The notes under the pieces: generated by a model
Database searches by the model: none
The model's input: only the letters and a program-made list of their open reading frames with translations
Told to the model about the DNA's origin: nothing
Origin: an uncultured Clostridia bacterium
GTDB taxonomy: Bacteria > Bacillota > Clostridia > Christensenellales > Aristaeellaceae
DNA: 49,127 nt
Reading direction: 5' to 3'
Assembly: GCA_946187775.1 (NCBI GenBank)
Contig: CAMHSI010000006.1
Location: forward strand, 1 to 49,127
Translations under genes and position numbers: made by a program
Shown here: piece by piece, positions 35,483 to 43,875 of the stretch
How positions within the stretch are numbered: position 1 is the first letter of the stretch
Layout of the letters: each line of letters begins with the position of its first letter

Positions 35483-36985
35483 TTATTCTTCCGGAGGATC
35501 AAAAATCACTGCAACGCGCCAGAGATAGTGCATGTTCGTTTCGTCCAGGGTATACGTGAAATACCGGTTTTCACTTCCTGTGGCTCCCTCCGCAACCAGG
35601 ACGGTTTCGCCCCCGTCCGGGGAATACTGCCACTGCAGGTGATAAGGTTGATCTGTTCCGGTCACTTCCGCCCGGAACACGATCTCCATCCCGGGATAAA
35701 TCTCTTCGTCTTCATCGATGTTGGAATACAGGCGCACTATCACTGCAGGCGTCTCTGTCTCCTCATGTGTCACGCTTTCTTCGCCATCCGGATTCTCTTC
35801 CGGCTCCGTTTCCGCTTCGGGTTCTGTTCCTGCTTCGGGTTCCGTCTCCGCTTCTGCTTCTGGGTCCGCCTCTGTTGCCGGCTCCGCTTCCGATTCAGGT
35901 TCTGTTTCCGCTTTGGGCTCCGTTTCTGTTTCGGGTTCCGTTTCAGCTTCGGGCTCCGCTTCCGCTTCGGTTTCTGTCCCTGCTTCAGGCTCCGTTTCTG
36001 CTGCCGGTTCCGATTCTGCTGCCGGTTCCGGCTCTGCCGCCGGTTCCGGTTCTGCCGCCGGTTCCGGTTCTGCTGCCGGTTCTGCCTCTGCTGCGGGCTC
36101 CGCTTCCGCTTCGGTTTCTGTCCCTGCTTCAGGCTCCGCCTCTGCTGCCGGTTCTGCCTCTGCTGCAGGTTCTGCCTCTGCTGCGGGTTCAGGCTCTGCT
36201 TCCGGTTCCGACTCTGCTGCGGGTTCAGGCTCTGCTTCCGGTTCCGACTCTGCTGCGGGTTCCGCCTCTGCTGCCGGTTCCGGCTCTGCCGCCGGTTCCG
36301 CCTCTGCTGCGGGTTCCGGTTCTGCCGCCGGTTCCGGTTCTGCCGCCGGTTCCGGTTCTGCTGCCGGTTCCGCCTCTGCTGCCGGTTCCGCCTCTGCTGC
36401 GGGTTCCGCCTCTGCTGCCGGTTCAGGCTCTGCTGCCGGTTCAGGCTCTGCTGCCGGTTCAGGCTCTGCTGCCGGTTCCGCCCCGTCCGCTTTGTGAGGA
36501 AGCGGATCGACGTATTCCGAAAGGATGACGGTTTCCGTCACAACGGGCTCCGTCTCTCCTCCGCCTGCCGTTTCTTCCGTTTCCGTCCCGTTTTCCTCCG
36601 GCTTTCTCTCCAGCTTCCAGGTGAAAGCCCCGCTGCGATTCCCCGCCCCGGAAATACGGACCAGATAAGAACCCGGCACCAGCGTCAGTTCCTTTTTCAA
36701 TCCTTCTTCTGTGGCTGTCGTATCGAGTACGGCTGTGCCATCCGCTTTGCGCAGGATGGAGGCCTTAACCGGCAGTCCCTCCGTCGTCAGGATCAGCTGT
36801 GTCAGGTCACTGATCTCCAGCTCCCATATTTTTTCGCTTCCATCCTTCATTTCGCACCGAACAGGCTGTCCGATCGTCACCTTGCCGTCCGTTGCTTCCG
36901 GCAGTTTTGCCTCCTCCGCCGCAGCTGCGCAGCACAGGATCAGGCATACCGACAGGGCAAATGCCAGGATCTTTCTGACTTTCAT
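35483..36985 (-). CDS. Secreted Ala-Glu-Pro repeat protein with PPC-like and Ig-like ends
   Basis: A 500-residue exported protein. The signal peptide (about 1-22) ends in AAAAEE. A PPC-like beta-domain (about 30-140; KIWELEISDLTQLILTTEG, VPGSYLVRISG) is followed by a linker and a very acidic repeat region (about 168-400) built from AAEPEP/AAEAEP units, degenerating toward ETEPEAE variants. The end (about 410-500) is an Ig-like beta-domain (HLQWQYSPDGGETV). The extended proline-rich stretch would act as a stiff, highly charged stalk, spanning the wall or spacing the two domains. The start at 36985 has GGGAGG just upstream. It lies in the surface operon between a solute-binding protein and the giant adhesin (gaps of 80 and 90 bp). 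Function is unknown; wall-spacer or cation binding are guesses. Confidence 0.82.
   Translation of the reverse strand: MKVRKILAFALSVCLILCCAAAAEEAKLPEATDGKVTIGQPVRCEMKDGSEKIWELEISDLTQLILTTEGLPVKASILRKADGTAVLDTTATEEGLKKELTLVPGSYLVRISGAGNRSGAFTWKLERKPEENGTETEETAGGGETEPVVTETVILSEYVDPLPHKADGAEPAAEPEPAAEPEPAAEPEPAAEAEPAAEAEPAAEAEPAAEPEPAAEPEPAAEPEPAAEAEPAAEPEPAAEAEPAAESEPEAEPEPAAESEPEAEPEPAAEAEPAAEAEPAAEAEPEAGTETEAEAEPAAEAEPAAEPEPAAEPEPAAEPEPAAESEPAAETEPEAGTETEAEAEPEAETEPETETEPKAETEPESEAEPATEADPEAEAETEPEAGTEPEAETEPEENPDGEESVTHEETETPAVIVRLYSNIDEDEEIYPGMEIVFRAEVTGTDQPYHLQWQYSPDGGETVLVAEGATGSENRYFTYTLDETNMHYLWRVAVIFDPPEE
35800..36485 (-). repeat. Tandem repeats encoding AAEPEP-type units
   Basis: Tandem 18-bp units (two Ala, Glu, Pro, Glu, Pro, with Pro-to-Ala variants). 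Units nearest the protein N-terminus are the most uniform, while the C-terminal side is degenerate (ETEPEAG, EAETEPE). The composition keeps other frames open, creating long false frames on the opposite strand. Confidence 0.92.
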
Positions 36986-37065
36986 GTTTTCCTCCCGCTG
37001 TTTTTCTGTGGACTCCGGTCTGTTTTTCGGTTCTGTCCGTGTCCTTCTCCCTTTCATGCGCAGGT

Positions 37066-39264
37066 TCAGTCCATTTCAAGAAGGCCGTCTTCCAATTCCT
37101 CTTCCAGGGCCTCTTCAGGATCTTCCTCCAGGGGTTCCTCCTCGGGTACCGGCTGGAACATGCTTTCCGCCACAGCCTGGCTCCAGGTCACGTGGGCGGT
37201 AATGGAATAATTCTGCAGTTCCGGAACAAAGAAATCAAAATACATGTTGCTGTATACCGGAATCGTCGGCAGAACCTCGTTATACCGCTCCTGGAACCGG
37301 ATCCACTTTACCATGTATCCGTAGATGTCCCCGGGCTCCGTCCGCCGCATGTCCACCGCCAGTTCATACAGCTCCTCATCATCGCTGTAGGTATTGTTCC
37401 ATACCGCATGGGCGGGGGTGGCATCCGCGCTGTAGGTAATACTCGGGTCCACCACGCTGTGGAAGTTGGTTCCCATATAGATCATATCCGTAGTCCGCTC
37501 CGCTTCGCGGTAGTAGCTGGCCAGCAGCTGCTCCATCGGTGCGGGAACAAGCTCCAGGGTGATTCCGACCTCATTCAGGTTCCGGATCAGGTTCTCTCCC
37601 AGGCTGTCTGTTACCCGGTTCCCTTCCGGATACATCATCTTCAGTTCCAGGGAAATCAGTTCGTCGTCGATCTGCTTGCAGCGAACTGTGTCCACGCCCT
37701 CCCGGAAAGGACCGCCTTCCTTGTTCAGGGTCCAGCCTGCCTTTTTCAGCAGTTCCTTCGCCTTGTCCGTATTCACCGTGTAGTGCGTCAGGCCGTCCAG
37801 GCTCAGGTCCTCCCACGCCTGGACGATCTTCTCGTATTCCTCATCTGTGGCCGCATACAGGTTGCTGAACCCGTTTTTCCCGGCCGTTTCCCCTTCTTCC
37901 AGCAGCCGCACCGGGAAATTCTGTCCGCTGCAGATCAGATACTCCCATTGCTCGATCCCGTGATATCCGTCCACAACCAGGCCGTACGCGTCGCAGTAAT
38001 CCTTTGTGATCTGCTCCCGGTCCATGCACCAGGCAATCGCCTGCCGGACCTCCATATCATGTACCGTCGGCCAGTCATAGGTAAAGGTCAGGAAAGCCAG
38101 GCCGATCCGCGGATAAGCCGTCCGGTTCAGCGCCGGTTCCGCCAGCAGCTCCGTGATTACCGGCGCGTACGTCGCCTTGTTGAACAGGTGCAGCTCACCC
38201 ACTTCGAAAAGGTCTTTGGCCTCCTCGTTCCGGATCATCCTGAAGCACACCTTCCGGATGGTGGGCTTGATCACGGTTACCGTTTTCGGGGTGCCGTCGG
38301 CGGCCAGCTGTGTATATTCAACCGTGTGTCCGCTTCCGGATCCGGCCAGTCCTGCCCCGGCCCAAATTCCCTTGAAATACTCGTTCAGTTCAAAATGGCA
38401 TTCCCCGTTTTCATAGCTGACCAGCCGGTACGGTCCGCTCACAACCCGCGGATGACTGTTGTATCCGTTTTCAGGATCCATGATGGTTTCCCGCAGCAGG
38501 TCCGCTGTGAACACAGGCTCCTCCACGCTTTCGTCCTCGTTCCCGATCCGGATGCCGTACCCGTATCCTCCGCCCAGGTCCACTTTCTGTCCGGCGTATA
38601 CCTTGCATCCCGGCGCAATCTCGCGGATCGGGTACGGAACGCACAGCAGCAGGCCGGTCTCAAAAAAGTAAGGCAGGAATTCATGATCCAGGGTAACAGC
38701 CAGCTGGTGCTCATCCAGCACCGCCACCCCGTCCAGGTAAGGCACCGCTCCGCTGATGTATTCCCGGTAGCCCTTGATGTGCTCCGCCCGGTAGATCTTT
38801 CCGCCGATTTTTTCAATCTCCGGGCTCATCATCAGCAGCAGGCTGAAAGCGTAATCCCACGCGGTAATCGGTGTCCCGTCGCTGTAGTACAGGTCGTCGT
38901 ACAGCCCGAAGTAATACGTTTTGTCCCCTTCCGTGTTTTCCGTAATCAGGAGGTTCTCCACCACAGATTCGTCCACAACGTACACACCCTGTTCCTGGTC
39001 CCAGTTCACAAGATTGTATCCGTGGATCATGGCCCGCACATCGATGTCGGAGGTATCATTCCCGAACATCTCGGTGAAAAAGTCCCCCTTGGTTACGGTT
39101 GTATGCCCAACGATAAGCTCCTCCGGGAAATCCTCCGGCAGCTCCGTTTCTCCCGGCAGCGTCTCCCGGATCGTTATCCCCTGCAGGTTTGTTCCTTCCG
39201 CGGCGGAGAGAACCGGCACGGCCAGTGTCATCAGTGCCAGTATCAGGGCCCATGCTTTCTTCAT
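37066..39264 (-). CDS. Family 5 (peptide/oligopeptide type) solute-binding protein, permease-less
   Basis: A 732-residue exported protein. The signal peptide ends in VLSAAEG, with no Cys lipobox. The mature part has the family 5 (OppA/DppA-like) layout: MIHGYNLVNWD, YFGLYDDLYYSDGTPITAWDYAFS (the typical entry region), SGPYRLVSYENG, MEVRQAIAWCMDRE and a C-terminal PVYSNMYFDFF block. It is longer than the usual 500-600 residues and ends in a Glu-rich tail (EEPLEEDPEEALEEELED). It is the second gene of the surface operon, 62 bp after the Cna-B gene, with no OppBCDF genes nearby, and is clearly paralogous to the protein at 45834-47837. It may serve sensing, folding or surface assembly rather than uptake (inference). 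Confidence 0.85.
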   Translation of the reverse strand: MKKAWALILALMTLAVPVLSAAEGTNLQGITIRETLPGETELPEDFPEELIVGHTTVTKGDFFTEMFGNDTSDIDVRAMIHGYNLVNWDQEQGVYVVDESVVENLLITENTEGDKTYYFGLYDDLYYSDGTPITAWDYAFSLLLMMSPEIEKIGGKIYRAEHIKGYREYISGAVPYLDGVAVLDEHQLAVTLDHEFLPYFFETGLLLCVPYPIREIAPGCKVYAGQKVDLGGGYGYGIRIGNEDESVEEPVFTADLLRETIMDPENGYNSHPRVVSGPYRLVSYENGECHFELNEYFKGIWAGAGLAGSGSGHTVEYTQLAADGTPKTVTVIKPTIRKVCFRMIRNEEAKDLFEVGELHLFNKATYAPVITELLAEPALNRTAYPRIGLAFLTFTYDWPTVHDMEVRQAIAWCMDREQITKDYCDAYGLVVDGYHGIEQWEYLICSGQNFPVRLLEEGETAGKNGFSNLYAATDEEYEKIVQAWEDLSLDGLTHYTVNTDKAKELLKKAGWTLNKEGGPFREGVDTVRCKQIDDELISLELKMMYPEGNRVTDSLGENLIRNLNEVGITLELVPAPMEQLLASYYREAERTTDMIYMGTNFHSVVDPSITYSADATPAHAVWNNTYSDDEELYELAVDMRRTEPGDIYGYMVKWIRFQERYNEVLPTIPVYSNMYFDFFVPELQNYSITAHVTWSQAVAESMFQPVPEEEPLEEDPEEALEEELEDGLLEMD

Positions 39265-39326
39265 CTTGCTTCACTCTTTCCTGCTTCAGTCATCCGTTGT
39301 TTCCTGCCCGCCGCATCGGTTTTTCC

Positions 39327-39407
39327 TTATTCGAAGGTGTCCCCGACGTGGTTGATAATCCCGCCGACGCCCAGGGCCGTTGGCAGCTCCTCAATTGTGA
39401 CCAGGCT
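39327..39407 (-). other. C-terminal tail shared with the MucBP protein (candidate sorting signal)
   Basis: The last 26 residues run LVTIEELPTALGVGG, then INHVGDTFE and the stop. The same spacing of I-acid-acid, T-x-L-G-x-G, IN and G-acid-T-x-E occurs at the end of the protein at 47916. There is no membrane helix and no basic end. Confidence 0.7.
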
Positions 39408-42400
39408 GTTGTCCGGCATCCGTACGGTTTTCTTTTCCCCGTCTTCCGGTCCGGAGCCGACGGGGCAGCTGTTTATGAAGGTTGTAATCTTCCCGTTCTT
39501 TTCCGATGTTTTTGTATACCCCAGCACGCTCTGTTCGCTCCAGGTATATTCGATCCGCTTTCCCTTCGCGTATGCCGGCAGTCCGGTCACGGTAACCGTC
39601 CATCCGTTTGCCTCGTTCAGGTAGTAGGAGGTTCCGTTGCTCAGCGTAACCCGCAGGTTCGCCGGCCGCAGCCCCGCTGCGTTGTCCGCGTCGTCCCAGA
39701 CCTTGATCACCGTCGCTTCGGTAACCTCCGGTGTATGCTTGTTGGTGAAGATCGTTTCGGATCCTTCCGTGCTTACCTTCTCCTGCCGGTATCCCTTGAT
39801 CTCCGGCTCTGTCCATGTATAAGTAACAGCGTTTCCTGCCGCGTCGTACAGGGGAAGGTCCGTGATCGCGGCGGTCCACTCGTTTCCTTCGTTCAGCTCC
39901 GCTTTCATCCCGTTGCTCAGCGTCATCACGATGCTCGCCGGCCGGATCCCGTCCTGGTTGTTCCGGTCGTCCCAGACCTTCCGGACCGTGACCGTCGTTG
40001 TGATCACGTCATAGCGGTTCACCAGCCGGACGGCCGCCGTTTCCCCGCGGGTCACCTCCGCCTTCACGGACGTGACGGAATCCGCGCGGAGAATCAGCCG
40101 CTCCGCGATCCCGTCCGCGTTTTCCTCCGTTACGGTATATTCGCCGCTGGGAATCTCCCGCAGGGTATATTTTCCGTCGGTAAACAGGTCATAGGTCACG
40201 GTCCTGTCAAAGCCCTCCGGTCCCCGGATCCGGATACGCAGCGCGTTGAACTCCTTCGTCACGTCTGTTCCGGTGATTTCCTTTGTAATCTCCAGCGCAC
40301 CCAGCATGGGCAGGTAAGCATTGCGAATCGTTGCGGAGGCTTTCCCGCCGTTCAGGTCATCCAGCCGGATTTCCGCTGTTGCTTCAGACTGGCTTTCATC
40401 TGTTACATATCGGTCAATTCCAGCGCTTCCTGCTTCTTCCTCAACGGTGTATACCCCGTAGGGCAGGTCCTTCCATACGGCCGCGTGCTCCTCGGACACC
40501 TCTGTCCAGGCGCTGTCCGCCTTTGCCGCGGTTCCGTCCGTCCGGTAGTATTCCCCGTCCTCAGCCTTCACCCGAACCCGGAATACCTTTCCGGCCTTGT
40601 CCTCCTCTTTTACGCCGGTTACTTCCTTGGTCACCGTCAGGGTTCCGCGTTTCCGGATATAGGTGTTTGTCAGGGTAACCCCGGTCTCGCTCCCGTCCCC
40701 GGCCAGCTCCGCAATTCCGCCGTTCTCCGTCTCCGCTGTCAGGGAATAGGATTCAATCTGCGCGCTCCCCCCGTCCCCGATTCCCGCTTCGGTCACCGTG
40801 TACGTGCCGGGGCTCAGGTTCGCAAAGGTCACCGTCTCTCCCGCCCGGATACGGTTGATAATCTCTTCTGTCCCGGGTTTTCCTTCCGGAGAGATATATT
40901 CCGTCATGCCGTCTTTCGTTGTCCGTGTAACGGTGAATTCCCAGGACTGCTCTTTCGGGATCTTCCCGTCGTCCGAGGTCGTTTTCTTTGTTACTTTGAG
41001 CGTTCCCATGGGAAGCTTGTTGGTTATCACGGCGGTCCGTTCTCCGCCGGCATCGGCATCGATTGTCTCCGCGGCCTTTCCGTCCGCGTCCGCCTGGATG
41101 TAGCCCTGGACTGCAGGATCCTCCGTCCACTCATACTCCAGCACCTTCCCGTCCAGGATCCTGGGCAGGTCCGCCGCCAGCAGCCTCCATCCGGTTTCGC
41201 TTCCGATGGTATAGGAACGCTCAAAATCCGCGTTCACAGCCCGAAGCGTCACCTGTACGGAGTCAGGACGCATCCCGTTCCGGTCTTCCGCGTCATCCCA
41301 GGCCTTGAGGAGGGTCAGGGAGGTCATCTGCGGATCATACCGGTTGGTGATGGTGGTCGTGTTTCCGTCAACTTTGTATTCCGATGTCATGTAATACAGG
41401 TCTTTTGCCAGGCTCTTCTCGCGCCCCTCGTGGCTTATCGCCCTGTCTGATTCCACCCAGGAGTATTCCTGCACCACTCCTTTGACGTACACCGGAAGGT
41501 TCTTCAGCGTCGCCGCAAAGGGATCCGTCTCCTCCCCGAGGCTGACGCCCTCGCAACGCACGTTGCGGTAGGTCCCGGCGGTGTTTCTGTTGGTGAACGC
41601 CGGCTCTCCGCCGAGCTTTATGGAAAGCCCGGTGGGTTTGTTGTTCGCGTACAGCAGAACGGTGATGTTTTTCGGCCGCATTCCCTGTGCGTTGTCGTTG
41701 TCCTCCCAGGCCTTGCGTACTGTAAGATCCGTCAATGCCGGGTCGTGCTGGTTTGTCAGGGAGGTTTCCGTCAGGGGTTCTCCCTTTTCGGTTTTCTCTG
41801 TATTCCGCGCTTCACAGGTGTATTCCGCGCCATTGAAAACGATGATTCCCGTATCCTCAGCCGGTTCGGTTCTCTCCTCTCCCGTCAGGCTGTATTCCTT
41901 CCAATAGTAAGTGTATTCATTCCCCCACTTGTCCCAGCAGGGCAGTCCGTCCGTCCGGTATGTCCAGTTGTTTTCCTCGCTGAGCCTGACGCCATCCAGC
42001 ACGGTTTCGTCCGTCTCTTTTCCGTCCGGGTTCTCTCCCCGTGTTCCGGTTACCCGGCGGTGCAGCTCCGCCAGCAGCACCTCCGGCCGCTTTCCGTCCT
42101 GGTTGTCCGCGTCCTCCCAGCTCTTGACCACCGCCGTGCTGCGGTTCCGGATGTATTTGTTTGTGAATATAGTGCTTTCTTCTCCGTCCTCCGGAACGCG
42201 GGTCACCCGGATCGTACCGTCTCCCTGGTCTTCCGCAAGCAGTGTCAGGGTTTTCGGGGCGGGATCATAGTTCATGTACATCTCGCTGCCGGCCCGTTCC
42301 GTAATCCGATACGTAAGCTTCCCGGAGGCGGCTCCCCCCAGGTCCTCCCTTGTAATCCGGATCTCCGGAAGGGATCTGCTGACCGTATATTTCCCCGCCT

Positions 42401-42716
42401 CGTCCTTCGCGATCTCCAGCGTATATGCGCTTACCGCGTTTCCTTCAGCGTCCCGGGGAAGCGGCGCGCCGTTTTCCGCTTCAATGTCAAAAACAAACCG
42501 CTCCCCTTCCCGGAATTCCCTTCCCTCGATGGTTTTTGACAGCTCCAAGGTATAGGATCCTGCGGAGGCGTATTCGTTGACAAATACAAACGTCTCCGCG
42601 CTCCTGTCTTCTCCTGCCGGAGTATTTTCCGCAGCGGAAAAACCGCATGCGGAAAACATCCATACCAGCATGCAGATTGTGCAGATAAATGCCGAAATTC
42701 CCTTTTTTCTGATCAT
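39327..42716 (-). CDS. Cna-B/FctA-type surface protein with novel C-terminal tail
   Basis: An 1,129-residue exported protein. The signal peptide (about 1-30) ends FSACGFSAAE, so lipid attachment at the Cys is possible. One FctA pilin-type domain (about 40-185; SKTIEGREFREGERF) is followed by Cna-B domains recognisable by W-x-D-x-x-N-x-x-G-x-RP (KSWEDADNQDGKRP, RKAWEDNDNAQGMRP, LKAWDDAEDRNGMRP). Three SpaA-like modules (GTLKVTKK, GTLTVTKE, GALEITKE) and two more Cna-B domains follow. Each module ends in a TN-type motif (ITNRYDP, FTNKHTPE), as in isopeptide-stabilised domains. There is no LPXTG; the end is the tail listed separately. It is the first gene of the operon. Start 42716 has AGGGTGG upstream; the frame's earlier ATG (42806) lies in the leader. 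Confidence 0.9.
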   Translation of the reverse strand: MIRKKGISAFICTICMLVWMFSACGFSAAENTPAGEDRSAETFVFVNEYASAGSYTLELSKTIEGREFREGERFVFDIEAENGAPLPRDAEGNAVSAYTLEIAKDEAGKYTVSRSLPEIRITREDLGGAASGKLTYRITERAGSEMYMNYDPAPKTLTLLAEDQGDGTIRVTRVPEDGEESTIFTNKYIRNRSTAVVKSWEDADNQDGKRPEVLLAELHRRVTGTRGENPDGKETDETVLDGVRLSEENNWTYRTDGLPCWDKWGNEYTYYWKEYSLTGEERTEPAEDTGIIVFNGAEYTCEARNTEKTEKGEPLTETSLTNQHDPALTDLTVRKAWEDNDNAQGMRPKNITVLLYANNKPTGLSIKLGGEPAFTNRNTAGTYRNVRCEGVSLGEETDPFAATLKNLPVYVKGVVQEYSWVESDRAISHEGREKSLAKDLYYMTSEYKVDGNTTTITNRYDPQMTSLTLLKAWDDAEDRNGMRPDSVQVTLRAVNADFERSYTIGSETGWRLLAADLPRILDGKVLEYEWTEDPAVQGYIQADADGKAAETIDADAGGERTAVITNKLPMGTLKVTKKTTSDDGKIPKEQSWEFTVTRTTKDGMTEYISPEGKPGTEEIINRIRAGETVTFANLSPGTYTVTEAGIGDGGSAQIESYSLTAETENGGIAELAGDGSETGVTLTNTYIRKRGTLTVTKEVTGVKEEDKAGKVFRVRVKAEDGEYYRTDGTAAKADSAWTEVSEEHAAVWKDLPYGVYTVEEEAGSAGIDRYVTDESQSEATAEIRLDDLNGGKASATIRNAYLPMLGALEITKEITGTDVTKEFNALRIRIRGPEGFDRTVTYDLFTDGKYTLREIPSGEYTVTEENADGIAERLILRADSVTSVKAEVTRGETAAVRLVNRYDVITTTVTVRKVWDDRNNQDGIRPASIVMTLSNGMKAELNEGNEWTAAITDLPLYDAAGNAVTYTWTEPEIKGYRQEKVSTEGSETIFTNKHTPEVTEATVIKVWDDADNAAGLRPANLRVTLSNGTSYYLNEANGWTVTVTGLPAYAKGKRIEYTWSEQSVLGYTKTSEKNGKITTFINSCPVGSGPEDGEKKTVRMPDNSLVTIEELPTALGVGGIINHVGDTFE

Positions 42717-42760
42717 TCTCAGCCACCCTGATCCTTGTCTGTCGCAGCGTCGGGTTACTT

Positions 42761-42776
42761 GTTTATTTGTATAAAC
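42761..42776 (-). promoter_or_regulatory. Inverted repeat in the surface-operon leader
   Basis: GTTTAT-TTGT-ATAAAC, a perfect 6-bp inverted repeat 45-60 nt before the Cna-B start and downstream of the predicted transcription start. It may be an operator or an RNA hairpin. Confidence 0.35.
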
Positions 42777-42818
42777 GCTCTCCGAACAAAAGGAAAAAAA
42801 TTCCATTCACTCACATTA

Positions 42819-42847
42819 ATTGTACGGGAAGGAAAAGACAATTTCAA
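42819..42847 (-). promoter_or_regulatory. Sigma-A type promoter of the giant surface operon
   Basis: On the minus strand: TTGAAA, exactly 17 bp, TACAAT, about 100 bp upstream of the Cna-B start. It lies in a markedly A/T-rich divergent region (42780-43080). Confidence 0.65.
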
Positions 42848-43031
42848 GCACAATATTCCATTTTTTAACAGATTGGTCAATATTGCCAAATTTCTTATCA
42901 GTTTCGACCTGATTGGTACTTATTGGAAATGTATATGTTTCTCCGCTTCCGGCAGGATTTTTCCCCTGTGAAGCAGAATTCCCAGGGTTCTTTTAATCTG
43001 TATATCTTTTTCCAAAACTCTCCTGCTGTTC

Positions 43032-43060
43032 TTGACTTTCATCTTCCCTTGGACTATGAT
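43032..43060 (+). promoter_or_regulatory. Sigma-A type promoter of the small secreted protein gene
   Basis: TTGACT, 17 bp, TATGAT, about 55 bp before the start codon. It is close to consensus and back to back with the minus-strand operon promoter, about 185 bp away. Confidence 0.75.
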
Positions 43061-43115
43061 TTTCTCGGCTCATGTATGCAAAAATAAGTACATGAACAGA
43101 AAGGAAGAAAAGCAA

Positions 43116-43667
43116 ATGAAGAAACTGTTGGTAGCGCTGCTTGCCCTGGTGATGATGATGTCCTTTGCCATGGCTGAAACCGCTCAGGAAGAAAAGGTTG
43201 ACTACACCCAGATCCCTGAAGAAATCTTCGCCAAGGGCGCTGAAATCTCCATCACGGACTTTGTCGGCCAGCCTGCGAAGGTCTGGATCAGCGACGAGCT
43301 CTCCGAAGCTCCCCTGACCGACGAATTGAAGCAGTCCGGCGTGTTCATGGTTCTCGGCATGGCGGAAGGGACCGAAATGGAGCAGGTGGCCTTCCAGTAC
43401 CTGACCTCTGATGCGACCATGGAACAGTTTGTCGCTTCCCTGAAGGAAAATGCCCAGGTCACCACCGTTGAGGAGCCCACCAAGGTGCATGGCTTCGACG
43501 CTGTTTCCTACAATGTTGTAACGGAGCAGGGCAACCTGGCTTTCGCTACCTACAAGCTGGAAAAGGGCCTGCTGAATATCTATTTCCCGATTTCCACGAA
43601 CCCTGATTTCCTCAATCTGGCGGCCTACATGGCTTCCTCCCTGCAGGTGGAAGAGACGGCGGAATAA
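43116..43667 (+). CDS. Small secreted protein of unknown function
   Basis: A 183-residue exported protein whose signal peptide (about 1-20) ends in AMAETAQ. I do not recognise the mature part. It looks like one small alpha/beta domain: strands in AKVWISDEL and GFDAVSYNVVTEQGNLAFATYKL, helices in TMEQFVASLKEN and the C-terminal LNLAAYMASSLQ. ATG 43116 has AAGGAAG upstream and leads straight into the hydrophobic core; the frame's earlier ATGs (43032, 43092) are less likely. A near-consensus promoter and a strong terminator flank it, and codon use is biased to preferred codons, suggesting high expression. It lies between the surface operon and the S41 protease, so a role on the cell surface is likely. 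Confidence 0.82.
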   Translation: MKKLLVALLALVMMMSFAMAETAQEEKVDYTQIPEEIFAKGAEISITDFVGQPAKVWISDELSEAPLTDELKQSGVFMVLGMAEGTEMEQVAFQYLTSDATMEQFVASLKENAQVTTVEEPTKVHGFDAVSYNVVTEQGNLAFATYKLEKGLLNIYFPISTNPDFLNLAAYMASSLQVEETAE

Positions 43668-43703
43668 GACCGCCGGTTCGGTTTCCGGAATCCTGCCAAA
43701 GCA

Positions 43704-43741
43704 AACCGGCTGCCCCTGTGAAAGGGACAGTCGGTTTTTTT
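43704..43741 (+). terminator. Terminator after the small secreted protein
   Basis: AACCGGCTGCCCC pairs imperfectly with GGGACAGTCGGTT around a short loop, followed by seven T residues, about 40 bp after the stop. Confidence 0.85.
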
Positions 43742-43875
43742 GCTCCTGTTTCCTTATTTCCTTCTTTCCATTTTCCGGTTGCTTTTTTTGTCCGTATTGG
43801 GTAGTATAACTTAAAGGATACAAGGGGGGTGGCTGTCCGTCCCCCGGTCCGATCTTTGACACAAGGAGGAATAAA

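Noticed and set aside
35718-36528. Ser/Ala/Gly and Leu/Pro repeat frames opposite the Ala-Glu-Pro gene
   Set aside because: The 18-bp tandem units keep other frames open. The minus-strand frame has a signal peptide, folded end domains and operon context; the others have none.
37039-41450. Very long plus-strand frames (861 and 753 codons) opposite the solute-binding and Cna-B genes
   Set aside because: They are antisense to genes with clear signal peptides and domain motifs, cross the intergenic gap, and have no plausible start or domain.
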